Assembly: GCF_033115175.1 (NCBI RefSeq)
Contig: NC_084842.1
Coordinates: 27,301,549-27,365,548 of the forward strand
Length of the DNA stretch: 64,000 bases
DNA from: Lepus europaeus
Taxonomy: Eukaryota; Chordata; Mammalia; Lagomorpha; Leporidae
Direction: 5' to 3'
Shown: positions 1-11,154 of the stretch, one piece after another
How positions within the stretch are numbered: position 1 is the stretch's first letter
How the letters are laid out: each line of letters starts with the position of its first letter
The notes under the pieces: model-generated
Seen by the model: the letters and a program-made list of their open reading frames with translations, nothing else
Databases searched by the model: none
What the model was told of the DNA's origin: nothing
Made by a program: the position numbers and the translations under genes

Positions 1-1356
1 TTGTGTGCTGTTCGGTTCTGTGAGGGTGAGCACAGAACGCCCCCTACACCCCTTTCCTTGTCCTTGTCCTTGTCCTCGGTCTAAGTGACCCCAGGTTAGG
101 CACACACCGCCCAGAAGCGTACACCGTTTCTCGGCTCCTCCTTTTACTTTCGGTTCGCCTGGCGAATTCACATAAGGGACTGATCATCCCAGAATTCAGA
201 ACCAAGTCATCTTCCCTCACTCGAGAGAGGTGACACACCGGAGACACTGTGTGGGCATACGGCCTTGACCTAACGAATCAAGGAAGTCCCCCACTAAGCA
301 CAGGACATACGTACAATCAGATACACCACTGTCTGTCTAAGGTAGGGAACCCCCTGCAGAATGCCATCAGCTGCTGAGGTGCTAGGAATTTGCTATGTTA
401 TGGCAGCTGTGGGTGTCTTTCCTTTGGCTAGAATTGAAGTGGCACACCGCTCTTAAACACTCAAACATGGGAAAGATACCCCCCTCTCAGAATCCCACGT
501 AGATTACCAAACATAGTGAACCTGTGAGTGATAAGAGCCTGACACTCCAGGCATCTGCCTCACAGACAACAGTTGATGACTCAGGGAGAGAGCTCTGACA
601 GTGAAAACGACAATGTAACAAACAAGGCAGCAATGCCTAGTCAGCCACCCCCAAATACCCATGGGTTGAACTTAGATGACCTTGAGGCAATAACCCACAC
701 GAGGTCATTCCATCTGCACCCAGTGAGGATCCCCACATTTGTGGCTGTCCTTGGGCACCCCATGCTCTCAGGGCAGCCGCTAGACCCCATCCCACCTGTA
801 TGTTTGCCTTTAATGTCAAAGTGGATGTAGAATTCAGGCCCTGGATTCCAACACCCATAGAAAGGCTTCTGCTAACCAAGAGTGGAGGACATGCTTGTGT
901 CTTTCCAGAGAATGCGAGGCAGCCCATTTGGGTACCAGCCAGAAACATCAAGCCTGCAACTGACAGCCAACCAGAACCAGCTGAACAAGACTGAGAGCCC
1001 ACCTTGTTAGCAGACACACCTGCCCTATCATCCTACCCTGAGAAACTGCCCATAGCCACATCCATTACTGCTTTATACCCCACTAGATCTGGTCAGCCAC
1101 TCAAACGGCCCACAGCCTGTGTGCGGTCATGCCATTCCTGATTACCATTGTTCCTCATTCCTACCCCTATCTGAGCAAGCACTCCTGTGGTCTTCCGTTT
1201 TGAGAGCTGGTTAGTCAATGACGGGTAAGATCCCCTGGGGGACAACCTAAGACAGGCACAGCCACGTATGGAGACCACATGGAAATGGGGGTCAACAATG
1301 GTATGGCCAAAAGAATCATGCCTCCCGTTGCTCAAAAATAAATGAAAAGGGGGAAA
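1..1356 (+). mobile_element. Endogenous retrovirus internal remnant (pol end-like) upstream of a 3' LTR
   Basis: The stretch ends in a purine tract, about 1346-1356, directly against an LTR, which is how a retroviral internal region meets its 3' LTR. A short open frame at 800-994 carries HACVFPENARQPIWVPARNIKPA in two halves around residues 31-53; the IWVPARNIKPA part resembles the C-terminal end of betaretrovirus-type integrases. No intact gag, pol or env frame exists; other frames are short and stop-broken. Only about 360 bases separate this frame from the LTR, so env appears deleted. Bases 1-570 are assigned only by position. The 5' part lies outside the window. Confidence 0.5.
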
Positions 1357-1682
1357 TGTGGTGGAATGAGAAGGCCATGCCAAGATGGCCGCTGGCAAGC
1401 CAACGTCAGTTACTCAGGAGTGGCTTCAGAAGCCCCCTGGGAAACCACCTGGCAACAGAGCCTGCCTGGCAACAGGCTGTGATTGGATGGCTTCAGATAC
1501 TGCCTGGCAACAGGCTGTGATTGGTTAGGGCACAAACAGTCCCTTGACCGGATTGGCTGCCTTGGCTATATAAGCTGCTGTACCAACTGAAATAAATGAG
1601 TCTGCGGGCTGCTCGCCTCTGCCTGCTTTCACCCCACTCCCGGGGTCTGTGTGGTGACTCCACGCCTCTTGCCCCCACCACA
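1357..1682 (+). mobile_element. Endogenous retrovirus 3' LTR (326 bp)
   Basis: The element starts TGTGGTGG and ends CCACCACA, a perfect 8-bp terminal inverted repeat, and follows a polypurine tract. Inside are a TATA-like CTATATAAG near 1565-1573, an AATAAA near 1591-1596, and three inverted CCAAT boxes (ATTGG) near 1482, 1520 and 1551. An AAGATGGC YY1-type motif lies near 1382. A 24-bp segment at 1463-1486 is repeated at 1501-1524. Confidence 0.8.
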
Positions 1683-1741
1683 CTCCCCCTCTCAGAACGA
1701 ATCCACAACAACAGGAGGCACTATAAAAACCCATTGCTTCA

Positions 1742-2070
1742 GGGCCGGCACAGTGGGTTAAATGCCCAGCCTGCAGTGCCAGCATCCCATATAGGCACTG
1801 GTTCAAGTCCCAGCTGCTCCTCTTCCGATCCAGCTCTCTGCTGGCCTGGGAAAGCAGTCAAAAATGGCCCAAGTGTTTGGGCCCCTGCACCCATGTGGGA
1901 GACCTGGAAGAAGCTCCTGGCATTAGCTTTGGATCAGCTCAGCTCTGGCTGTTGCAGTCATTTGGGGAGTGAACCAGCAGAATAGAGGATCCCTCTCTGG
2001 CTCTACCTCTCTCTGTAACTCTTTCAAATAAATAAAATAATTCTAAAAAAATAAAACAAAACAAAACAAA
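1742..2070 (+). mobile_element. C-type SINE (rabbit C repeat)
   Basis: Family description for this and the following C-type entries: tRNA-derived head (GGGGCCGGCRCTGTGGC, box B GGTTCRAGTCC), a body with CCTGGGAAAGCAG and GGGGAGTGAACCAG, a CT-rich tract, CAAATAAATAAA and a poly(A) tail. This copy is bounded by a near-perfect target duplication, AAAACCCATTGCTTCAG at 1726-1742 and 2071-2087. Confidence 0.93.
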
Positions 2071-2312
2071 AAAACCCTTTGCTTCAGGCATGCTGACACC
2101 ACTCTTTGTTTGCTCCGTAAGGCACCACCTCTCACTTCATAAGAGAGACTGATAATGAGGGAGGGGCCCTCTCTTGCCCTTGACAACCCTTGAGGACCCT
2201 TCTCAGGCTTCCTCTGCCTCATTCTCCTCATAGGCGACTCTCTGGCCCTCTCACTCTGGGTATCTCTCCATGTTAACATATATTCACTTTGTCTATTCAA
2301 AACAAGGGGGGA

Positions 2313-2655
2313 GGGGCCGACACTGCGGCTTAGTGGGTAAAGCCGCTGCCTGCAGTGCCAGCATCCCATATGGGTTCTGGTTCAAGTCCCAGCTGCTGCT
2401 CCACTTCTGATCCAGCTCTTAGCTATGGCCTGGGATAGCAGTAGAACATTTGGCCTGTCTTTGGGCCCCTGCACCCACATGGGAGACTCGAAGGAAGCTC
2501 CTGGCTTCAGATCCTCCAGCTCCAGCCTTTTAGGCCAATTGGGGAGGGATCCAGTGGATGGAGGACTTCTCTCTCTCTCTCTGCCTCTCCTCTCTCTGTA
2601 ACTCTCACTTTCAAATAAATAACTAAATCATTTTTAAAGAAAAAAAAAAAGAAAA
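2313..2655 (+). mobile_element. C-type SINE
   Basis: Full length, with an intact box B-like GGTTCAAGTCC near 2380 and a 14-bp CT run in the tail. Confidence 0.92.
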
Positions 2656-2999
2656 CAAAAACCCTGCTTTCACTTGTTCACTGCATATGGATGCCTCTAC
2701 TTCGAATTCTTATCTCTGTGGGGCAGGAACCTAGAATAAAGATGAAGAGGCCTAGAGGTTTGTCTTACAAAATGCGACCCGATCATAAATTCTGTTACAC
2801 GTTTGCTTTTCCTTCAGCAATACACAGTGGCCATTTCCCCAGTTATTAAATATCTGTGACCAGACCTGGGCCAGCGTCCACCCCCCCCCCAAAAAAAAAA
2901 TGACTCCCAAGGGAAGAGGGTCCTGCTTACACAGTGGATTTATCTTCCTAGCCAGACCTAGTGATCTGCTGTCTGCCAACCCAAACAGAACAGGAGGAA

Positions 3000-3880
3000 G
3001 GCGGGCCTGGCTGGGAAGCACTTGACCTCGAGGACGTCCCACTCGCCCTGCCTCCTGGTGGGGACGTGTCGCAGGCACCTGGTTTTGCTGGAGGCCACGC
3101 GAGGCGTTCGGCTGGGCTCGGCCCTGGCGCTCTCCTGGCAAGGCGGGGTCTGCCCTTAAGTGGGCATCGAGGTGAGGCGCGCAGAGGAGTGAGTGGAGGC
3201 TGTTAGGGCAGCGGGCCGAACCAGCGCAGACAGGAGCACCACCGCGTGGCCCGGTCACGACGAGCCACGCAAATTCTTTTCCTTCAGAAAGGACAAGGAG
3301 CTGGGGCGCCGCGTCACTTCCGGTGCGCCGGGCCGCGCCTGTGCGCCATCTGCGCTGGGCTCAGGCCTGAGGGGCCGCGGCGGACGGTGGCTACGGGCGG
3401 TGGCGAGAAGCCGCCGCCCAGGCCGCGCGCGCCGTGACGTCTTCCAGGGACAGGCGGCCGCGGGCCCCGGCCTCGCCGCACGTCCCCGGCGGCGGGCGCC
3501 CTCAGCGTGGGCGGCGTGCGGCGGGTTTTATTATTTTTTTTTCCAACCCAGCACCAGAAAACCTTTTGGTTCGTCACAGTTGGGCTCCTACCTTGAAACA
3601 TAAAGGCTCATTGTCCTGAAGTCGCCCAGCTAGTCTGACCGCTTGGGAAATTTCGTTACGCTCCCGCGGCCAGGCTCGGCGGGGGGCTGGACGGCGCCCC
3701 GGAGGCGACGCGGGCGGAGCTTGCCCGAGCGCGGGAAAGCGAGCGGCTGGGGAGGGGCCCGCCCGGCCCGCTCCGAGCTGACGACCCCTCAGAGGACGGT
3801 GAATAATTAACACGGATAGTAAAGCATGGCCGGAGTCGGTGCGTTGTGTTGGTGCAGTGATCGCCCGGGATCAAATAAAT
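3000..3880. promoter_or_regulatory. CpG island, candidate promoter with no identified gene
   Basis: CpG-dense sequence, strongest between about 3100 and 3790, sits in an otherwise AT-rich window. It contains an ETS-type CACTTCCGG at 3315-3323 and a CRE-type TGACGTC at 3435-3441, both usual in housekeeping promoters. Several overlapping open frames are present on both strands, but this is expected from GC-rich DNA and none is recognisable. It lies about 10 kb beyond the TRAPPC11 3' end. It may start a lncRNA or an upstream STOX2 transcript, or may be an orphan island. Confidence 0.55.
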
Positions 3881-4205
3881 GACATGAAGTACAGTGATTG
3901 AACAGGATTCAGTCCCCCCCCCCCCACCCCGGTCGGTCTTAGCACTTTGTCTAGGTGGTCAGTTGGGATATCCATGCGTTAATACTAAGTGCACGGTTGA
4001 TGAAGGTTTGTGTTTGCGGGCGCTGTTTTGGTTTTACTCTTATGAGACAAGAGCCCTCGTGAATTTTAGTTTTCGAAGCAGGAGCTTTGGAACAGGAGGG
4101 CATAGGTCTAAATGTGGAGGAAGCCTTACACAGTAGTTAGCAAAGATGCCACAAATCCATCACACCAGCTTTTTCGTTTATATTGCTGTTCCTAAAGAAT
4201 AGCGG

Positions 4206-4504
4206 AGGGCTGGCATCGTGGCTTAGCAGGTTAAGCTGCTACCTGCCAGACGGGTATCCCATGTGGCCGCTGGTTCCAGTCCCAGCTGCTCCACTTCCCA
4301 TTCAGCTCCCCGCGAATGGCCTGGGAAAGCAGCGGAGGGTGGCCCAAGAGCTTGGACTTCTGTCATCCACTTGGGAGACCCGGATTACGTTCCCGACTCC
4401 TAGTTTAGACCTGTGGCCATTTGGGGAGTGAATCACTGGATGGAGATCTCTCTTTGTCACTCTGCTTTTCAAACCAACAAATCTTTAAAAAAAAAAAAAA
4501 AAAA
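4206..4504 (+). mobile_element. C-type SINE
   Basis: Full-length diverged copy ending in an 18-A tail. Confidence 0.88.
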
Positions 4505-4623
4505 GTCGGGGGGAAAATTGGAAAAAAAAATAAAGATTTTTCTTTCCTGTGGAATACATATTTTGAAGTGATTGCATAGACTGTGGTTGGAGCCCCAGCT
4601 GGGCTCTGAGAGCTCCCCCCACT

Positions 4624-5145
4624 ATGTATAGTCCAGGTTTTTGTCTTCCTGCATGTAGGAATACAACCGGAGCCCAACACAGAGATGAGCAGAAAAACAG
4701 AGTTTATTGAAAGGCAAAAGGATAGTACACACTCGGGCATGGATGCAGGCACCCTCAGAGGGAGAACTGGTCCCACCCAGGCTGCGTCTTTTATAGGATA
4801 AGCGGTAGTGAGTACTCTAGGCAGGCTCTGACTGAATGTACAGACATTGAGTGTTTGGGGTGGGACTGCTGGCAAAGTGGTGATCTCCAGTTATGTGTCG
4901 CAGTGTCTGGTGCAGGATGGAAAGTGAGGCTTCGCTGCATGGTGTGTGTGTGTGTGTGTGCGCGCGCCGAGCCTCCAGCCATGCCGAATCATCAGGGAAG
5001 GTGATGGGATTTGGGCAGTGCACAAGGATTGGGTGTTGGCAGCCCTTAGCTCACTAGCCACCTGCCTACCAATATGGTTAACAGATGATGAAAAAAGGCT
5101 ACTATACAGAATTCTAGACAATAAATGCAGCATAGCAGTTTAAAA
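4624..5145 (-). mobile_element. Probable solo LTR, boundaries uncertain
   Basis: Read on the minus strand, a TATAAAAG box near 4789-4795 is followed about 85 nt later by AATAAA at 4703-4708 and then a GT-rich stretch, the layout of an LTR promoter and poly(A) site. A GT microsatellite at 4942-4960 lies inside. I found no convincing target duplication, so the ends and class are open. Confidence 0.45.
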
Positions 5146-5359
5146 ATTACATTTTGCAATTTCTAATTAAATAACTGATTCAGACAATTGCCACTGTTGG
5201 ATAATGTTTTAACAGAACCTTGTAATGAAGGGATTAGGCTGTCATCCTTAGCATCATTTAAAGTGAGACAACCAGATTATTATGTGTGCTGATAAGAAGC
5301 ATAATATACATCACTAGTGAGATATTCTAGAAAATAAAGCACAGAGGGAGGGAAGAAAG

Positions 5360-5900
5360 TAGGAGGACAGGTGGGAGGGAGGGAGAAAGAATTGGATCTG
5401 CACAAGCTGTTAACTCCTGGTCCGTTGGAAATACAGGACACAGAGAAGAGTTACATCAACACCCTGGGAAGCAATTAGTCAAAGCCAGAATGTGGGATAC
5501 TTTACAAGGCAACCGAGTCCATTTCTTCAACAAGTCAGTGATGAGGGATAAAAAGAGGAAAGGCACTGTGCTACATTCAGTGAAATTTAAAGACTTGAGA
5601 CAAAATTAAGTGTAATGATGACCTTGTTTGGATCCAGACATCAGCTGTAAAAAGACTGCTTAGCTAATCAGCGACATTGGATACATGCAGTCTATTAGAT
5701 AGGTTTAAGGAATTATTAGATATAATAATGCACTGTGCCTTTAAAAGGCCTTTTATTTGTAAGTGAAAAAAATTAAGAGGGAGATGGAAATGGCAAAGTA
5801 TTCATGGATGAAACAGAGTATAAGCATGGAAGTTTGTTATGGCCTCTACTTTTGAGTATGTTTGGATATTTTCAAAATAAAAAAATGAAATAAAGGATGG
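5360..5900 (+). mobile_element. Ancient L1 3' end-like sequence
   Basis: GAATGTGGGATACTTTACAA near 5490 and the closing TATTTTCAAAATAAAAAAATG near 5867-5887 resemble the 3' regions of old mammalian L1 (L1M) subfamilies. Assignment is from memory of the consensus. Confidence 0.4.
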
Positions 5901-5988
5901 CAATCAGAAGTAGAGAAAACACTGTACATGTAGTCTACCTGATGGTCACTAATACTTCTGATAAAAAAGTTACCAGCTATCTGATTTT

Positions 5989-6283
5989 ATTTAAGATTTA
6001 TTTATTTTAAAAAAAGCAGAATTACAGAGAGAAATGGAGAGACACAGAGAGATCTTCCATCTGCTGTTTCACTCCCAGATGGCCACAACAGCCAGAGCTG
6101 GGCCAGGCCAAAGTCAGGAGCCAGGAACTTCTTCCAGATCTCTCATGTGGGTGCAGGGGCCCAAGCACTTGGACCACCTTCCACTGGTTTCCCAGGCACA
6201 TTAGCAGGGTGCTGAATGGGAAGTAGAGCAGCTGGGACTTTGACTGGCACCCATATGCCTCTATACCACAAAGCCAGCCCCAA
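5989..6283 (-). mobile_element. C-type SINE
   Basis: Reverse-orientation copy, from the poly(A)-side TTTATTTATTTT to the head complement AAAGCCAGCCCC. Confidence 0.9.
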
Positions 6284-6613
6284 CTATCTGATTTTTTACA
6301 AAAGCTATCATGGAATTCCTCTCATCCAGTATTTATAAATAATTCAATATTTCATCTTGAATAGAGGGCTTCTTATTTTTTTCCTGGTAAATTTGCACAT
6401 GGAATTCTGTCCTCTGTTGAGAGAATGGTTGCTGAATTATCATCCAAGATCAAATATTTTTAAAGTATAATTCTTCAACTCAATGAGTGCTGATGTGGCC
6501 CTCAAACTTGTGCCATACTTTAAACTTCAAAGTCATAAATTAATGGTACTCAGAGGGTGAAAGCTCAGAGGTCACTGGGTGCAGCCATCAGTTCTTACAA
6601 GAAGGGTTGTTAC

Positions 6614-6948
6614 AAGCCGGCACCGCAGCACACTAGGCTAATCCTCCGCCTGCGGCGCCGGTTCCCAGGGTTCTAGTCCTGGTTGGGGCATCAGATTCTG
6701 TCCTGGCTGCTCCTCTTCCAGTCCAGCTCTCTGCTGTGGCCTGGGAAGGCAGTGGAGGATGGCCCAGGTCCTTGGGCCCTGCACCTGCATGGGAGACCAG
6801 GAGAAAGCACCTGGCTCCTGGCTTCGGATCTGCGCAGCACACCGGCCGTAGTGCCACTTGGGGGTGAACCAACGGAAAAAGGAAGACCTTTCTCTCTGTC
6901 TCTCTCTCACACTAACTCTGCCTGTCCAAAAAAAAAAAAGAAGAAGAA
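6614..6948 (+). mobile_element. C2-type SINE
   Basis: Variant C repeat whose head reads GGCTAATCCTCCGCCTGCGGCGCC and whose tail reads CTGCCTGTC followed directly by A's, without the AAATAAATAAA motif. Target duplication AGAAGGGTTRTA at about 6599-6612 and 6949-6962. Confidence 0.92.
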
Positions 6949-6964
6949 GAAGAAGGGTTATAAA

Positions 6965-7195
6965 AGCCTGAGTTTGGGTCCAGCTTCTCACTCTGCTTCC
7001 TGGCTCACCATGTGATCCTTCCTCTGCACCTGCTCCACCACTGCCCTCCTCTAGGCCAATCCAATAGGGCCACCTGATCTTGGCCTTGAACTTCCAAAGC
7101 TGTGAACAAGAAAAACCCCACCTTTTCTCTGTATAAAGGTAGTTGCCTCGGGTATTTCACTGTAGTAACAAAAAACCTGACTAAAACAATGAACA
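6965..7195 (+). mobile_element. MaLR LTR fragment (MST/MLT1-like)
   Basis: The order CACCATGTGATCC, then CTGTATAAAGGTAG, GGTATTTCACTGTAG and CTGACTAAAACA follows the 3' half of MaLR LTRs, which end in GGTATTTCTTTATAGCA and GGACTAATACA. Confidence 0.55.
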
Positions 7196-7199
7196 TTAC

Positions 7200-8235
7200 C
7201 AAAAGAGAAGACAAACTTCAGCCCCAAATGCTAGACTTTGGGTAGAAAACACCCTGCTCTCCAGGGCGGCAGCGGAGTCAGCGGCGAGCACTCTCCCAGC
7301 TTTAAGTGAGTTTCATCTCCCCCGCTAGTTCTCTCATCACTGAAAACGAACCTCTAGGGCAGAAAAGTCAAGGTCAGCTTTACTGCATGGTGGACAAGTC
7401 TGCCTACGTTCAGAGCAGCTGGCAGCCACGGGGCTGGCAGGGGTGGGTGCCAGCCTCCTCTGTCATCACCTGGAAAGCTCTTCCTCGAGCTGTTTATTCT
7501 GCAGACTGTTACAGGTCCTCCCAGCTCAGCTCACACACATCGTCTGTTCGTGGATGACTGAAATGCTTTCCCCTACAACCAAAACACAGAATATTTTCAT
7601 CATGAACTCGAACACACAAAAAAGGCCACTCCACCGTCAGTCCTCCAGCCAGCCCTCCTGCCCCGCTTCTTCCTCACCTGGCACTCTTCCAGAGCTAGTC
7701 ACCTCCCTGTCCTCCTCTCTGCCTTGTGGCCTTGTCTTTTTATGGAAAAGCTCAGACACATCCAGAAGGAGAGTAACTAGCACAATGGGCCCCCTCCCAG
7801 GTACCTATCACCCCTCTTTAACTATTGTCAACATTTTTCACAGCTGGGTTGATCCACGTCTCCCCCACCTAGTTTCTGATGTTTGATTTTGTTTTCAGAA
7901 ATATTTTAAAGGCAACTGCAGACATCCCATCAGCTCACCTGTCCTCTAACCACAGAAGTTGTATTTATCATATTGTATTGGAATTTGTTCACATGGCAGT
8001 TTCTCCTACTGGTCTTCAGGCATAGGAACTCCTTCAAGGCTCCTTTAAGGCTTTCAGAAGCAGCACAGAAACTAGTCCCCAGAAGGCCCACAAGAAATCC
8101 TTGCAATTCAAGGTGTATTTAAGGGCAATAGGTTGTCTGAGATACACTTAAGTACAGATTTCAACTCACAGACGGCAGAGTGCCTCAGGCCTCAGACAGA
8201 TCTTTAGCCAAAGACTCATTTGTTTGGGAGTAAGC
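7200..8235. other. Intergenic stretch, mostly unassigned
   Basis: No gene seen. The part around 7740-7930 resembles an ancient mammalian repeat that I could not name. Overlapping forward frames at 7306-7886 have no recognisable homology and no splice context. Confidence 0.4.
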
Positions 8236-8239
8236 ACTG

Positions 8240-8405
8240 GCACGAGAATGGTGGCTGTGCAGTGTAGCCGTTAGGCATGTAGACTCTGCACGCTGGGTGC
8301 CTGGAGCCCAGCTCTGCCACCTCGTGCTGAGTCACTGAGAATGGCATGCTGTTTTCCAAAGATGGATGCAACAATAACTCCCGTCTCACACCTGGGATGA
8401 GGGAG
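8240..8405 (+). repeat. MIR
   Basis: CCAGCTCTGCCACCTCGTGCTGAGTCACT near 8310-8338 matches the MIR core order (AGCTCTGCCACTTACTAGCTGTGTGAC). It runs into the SINE that follows. Confidence 0.6.
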
Positions 8406-8427
8406 TTTATACAGTACTTCATAAAGT

Positions 8428-8692
8428 TTCATGGGTGCCAGTGCCTGTCCTGGCTGCTCAGCTTCTGATCCGCTCTCTGCTCCTGGCCTGGGGATGGCAG
8501 CAGAGGACGGTCGAGGGTCTTGGGACCCTGCACCCACATGGGAGACCCAGAAGAAACTCCTGGCTCCTGGCTTCACTGGCCCAGTCCTGGCCCTTCTGGC
8601 TATTTGGGGCGTGAACCAGCAGACTGAAGACCTCTCTTTCTCTGTCTCTCCTTCCCTCACTGTAACTCTTTCAAATAAATAAAGTCTTTTAA
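8428..8692 (+). mobile_element. C-type SINE, 5'-truncated
   Basis: Starts within the head at CAGTGCCTGTCCTGGCTGCTC, so the A box is missing. It ends CAAATAAATAAAGTC. Confidence 0.85.
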
Positions 8693-8772
8693 ACAAAACT
8701 ATGCATGGATTTTCAAGTTTTTTATACCAGAATAAGTATCTGTTAATTCCATTTTTCTAGGAACTTTTTTTT

Positions 8773-9075
8773 CAAGATTATTTATTTATTATTTATTCGA
8801 AAGGCAGAGTGACTGAGGGACTGATTTCCCTCTGGTAGTTCACTCTACAAATGCCCACAAATGCCAGGTCTGGACCAGAAGTTAGGAACCTTATCTGGGT
8901 CTCCCACATGGGTGCAGGGGCCCAGGTACTTGGGCCATCTTCTGCTGTCTTCCCAGGCACTTAGGCAGGGAGCTGGATCAGAAGCTGAGCAGCTGGGCCT
9001 AGAATAAGCATTCTGATACGGGATGCAGGTGTTGCAAGAGGCACCTTAACCCACTACACCACAGTGCTGGCCTCT
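8773..9075 (-). mobile_element. C-type SINE
   Basis: Reverse copy ending in the head complement CACTACACCACAGTGCTGGCC. Confidence 0.9.
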
Positions 9076-9094
9076 CCAGGAACTTTCTGTAGTA

Positions 9095-9515
9095 CCCTCA
9101 TATATTGGCTCCCTTTGAATCTCTGGAGGTGGCAAGATGTGATGTTCGAGGATCGGTCTGAAAAGGAAGTGCAGCACTCAGCTTGCTGGTTCCATTCACA
9201 CTGGAGCTCTGTGTTGCCACATAAGCAGTGCAGCTATGAGACTGTACTGGAATTGGCGCTCTGTGAAGGAGCCCTTGGCATGGAAAGATGCCTGTTGGCC
9301 CCAAGCTGCTTCCCTTCCCTGGAGATCTCACAATCCCGCCACCCTAACTCCAGCTGTCTGACCACAGCTGCACAAGGGATCCCACGCCAGAAATGCCCAA
9401 CCAAGCCCTTTCCAAATAATTCCTGACCCAATGAAACCACAAAAGATAATAAGTTATTTTAAACCATTAAGCATTAAGATGAGTTGTTCTGTAGCAATAG
9501 ATAACCAGAACTGGA
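9095..9515 (+). mobile_element. MLT1-type MaLR LTR
   Basis: The closing order TTCCTGACCCA, AAGATAATAAGTTATTTTAA, CCATTAAG and GTAGCAATAGATAACCAGAAC follows the MLT1 3' end (AGATAATAAATG, TTTTAAGCCACTAAG, CAGCAATAGATAACTAATAC). Confidence 0.7.
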
Positions 9516-9516
9516 C

Positions 9517-9640
9517 AAGTTAATCTCTCTGTGCCTCAGTTTCCACAGCTCTAGCAGAGGCACAATAAGGACACCCATACCACACTGGGCTTTTACGACT
9601 ATTAAATGAGAAAAAAACATATCTATCTCAAAGAATGTTA
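9517..9640 (+). repeat. MIR fragment
   Basis: TAATCTCTCTGTGCCTCAGTTTCC near 9520-9543 is the central MIR motif. It is followed by a diverged tail with ATTAAATGAG. Confidence 0.7.
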
Positions 9641-10007
9641 GCATTTGGGAAAGAAAATATGGTTTAGAAATCTCAACCAATCTAACAAAGATGCTATTTG
9701 TAAGTTCCCATTTGCCATGCACACTGATACATTTTAGATAAAAGTGCATTCTACAAATGAAAAATCAACTTCAAGGTTGCTATGAATTGTTTTGCATTCT
9801 TTCAATGACTAGGAAAAAAACAGCTTAAAAAATTGCCCCGGGCCATCAAAGAAAGAGGTACCTTTCTCTGAAGGGAAGAGAACTTCCACTTTGATTATGG
9901 CCTTGTCTAAATAAGGTCAGAGTTTGTGAGCTCAAGAGGCTTCCATAGCCTTGGCAGCTCATGACAAGAGCCTCGGGTGACTACTGACGTCATAAATAAG
10001 AGTGTCA

Positions 10008-10335
10008 ATTGTTAAATCAACAACAGGAGTCGCTGTGCACTTGCTCCCCACGTAGGACCTCTGTCCTTAATGTGTTGTACTATGAGAATTAACAGTAAAA
10101 CCAATCTTCTAACAGTACTTTATACTTTGTGTGTCTGTGTGGGTGCAAACTGTTGAAATCTTTACTCAGTATAGAGTTGATCTTCTTTATATAAAGCTAA
10201 TTAAAAATGAATCTTAATGAAGAATGGAATGGAATGGAAGAGGGAGTAGGAGATGGGATGGTTTGCAGGTGGGAGGGTGGTTATAGGGGGAAGAACCGCT
10301 ATAATAAAAAAGTTGTGCTTTTGAGGGTATAATTT
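10008..10335 (+). mobile_element. Rabbit-type L1 3' end
   Basis: 3' UTR sequence (GTTGAAATCTTTACTCAGTATAGAG, then a G-rich GGGAGTAGGAGATGGGATGG tract) that closely matches the copy at 61554-61909. The poly(A) end is decayed. Confidence 0.8.
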
Positions 10336-11154
10336 GCATGGTGTATACACCCTGATGTGCAAGGGTACTTGGCAGTTTCAACTCTGGTTCTGCTTCCCTC
10401 TCTGTAAAACATGCTTCAGGAAGCAGAAACAATAGGCCTTGTGAGTCTTCGCTCCTTTGTTCTCAGGCATAAGTAAATTGAGTGGAAGGGAAAGTTTCTC
10501 CCAAATTTGATCTTTCAGGAGAACCTGAATATAATTAAGCTACGAATTTCTTTTGCTTTTCATGAAAACATGATTTAGTGAACTTTATGGAGCTGTTCAG
10601 AGATGCTTCTCAGAAGAGAATAGCATAGTTCGCTTTGTAAAACGAAGTGTACAGACCAGCCATGGAGCTCGCAAAGGATGGTCCATAAACACTGGCTAAA
10701 CATGTTGCAAAGCAAACCCACAGGTGTGAAAAAGGTATTCGAGAATATTGGGAGAGTAAAAGAAAGTCTGAATTTGTTTTGTTATATAACTTAATGCACA
10801 AGGTCAATGGTCCCTACTAAGCATTCATTCATAATGCGATAGCCAGAGGTTTTCATACTGTGGTTCAATTCACGTGGCATGAAAAACACGGAAGGGACAA
10901 GGTAAGGTGTACAATTGTACCTGGTCTCACTTTTCCACTGAAACCCTCTGCAATCACTGATGCTGCACATACCGCTCATGCATGTCACTACTATTTATTT
11001 ATGCTACCCTTAAATACAACTCATCTTTAAGTCATTTCTTAACAAAGAGTTGGGACACTCTGAGGGCCTTCCTGGGTTTTAAGGTCAAGAGGGGAAGTTT
11101 CAGAAAAGCAACTGCTAGGACTGCATAGATCCTCTCTATTATGAAGGTGGGCTC
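10336..11154. other. Intergenic stretch with nothing recognised
   Basis: No gene, SINE, LTR or RNA gene seen on either strand. Short open frames only. Confidence 0.5.

Noticed and set aside
44..247. 67-codon minus-strand frame with a TRTRTRK repeat
   Set aside because: The repeat comes from a short CTTGTC tandem at about 55-80 inside the retroviral remnant; nothing supports translation.
3193..3603. 136-codon frame in the CpG island, with overlapping frames on the other strand
   Set aside because: GC-rich DNA lacks stop codons on both strands. The Arg/Pro/Gly/Ala-rich product is what random CpG-island sequence gives.
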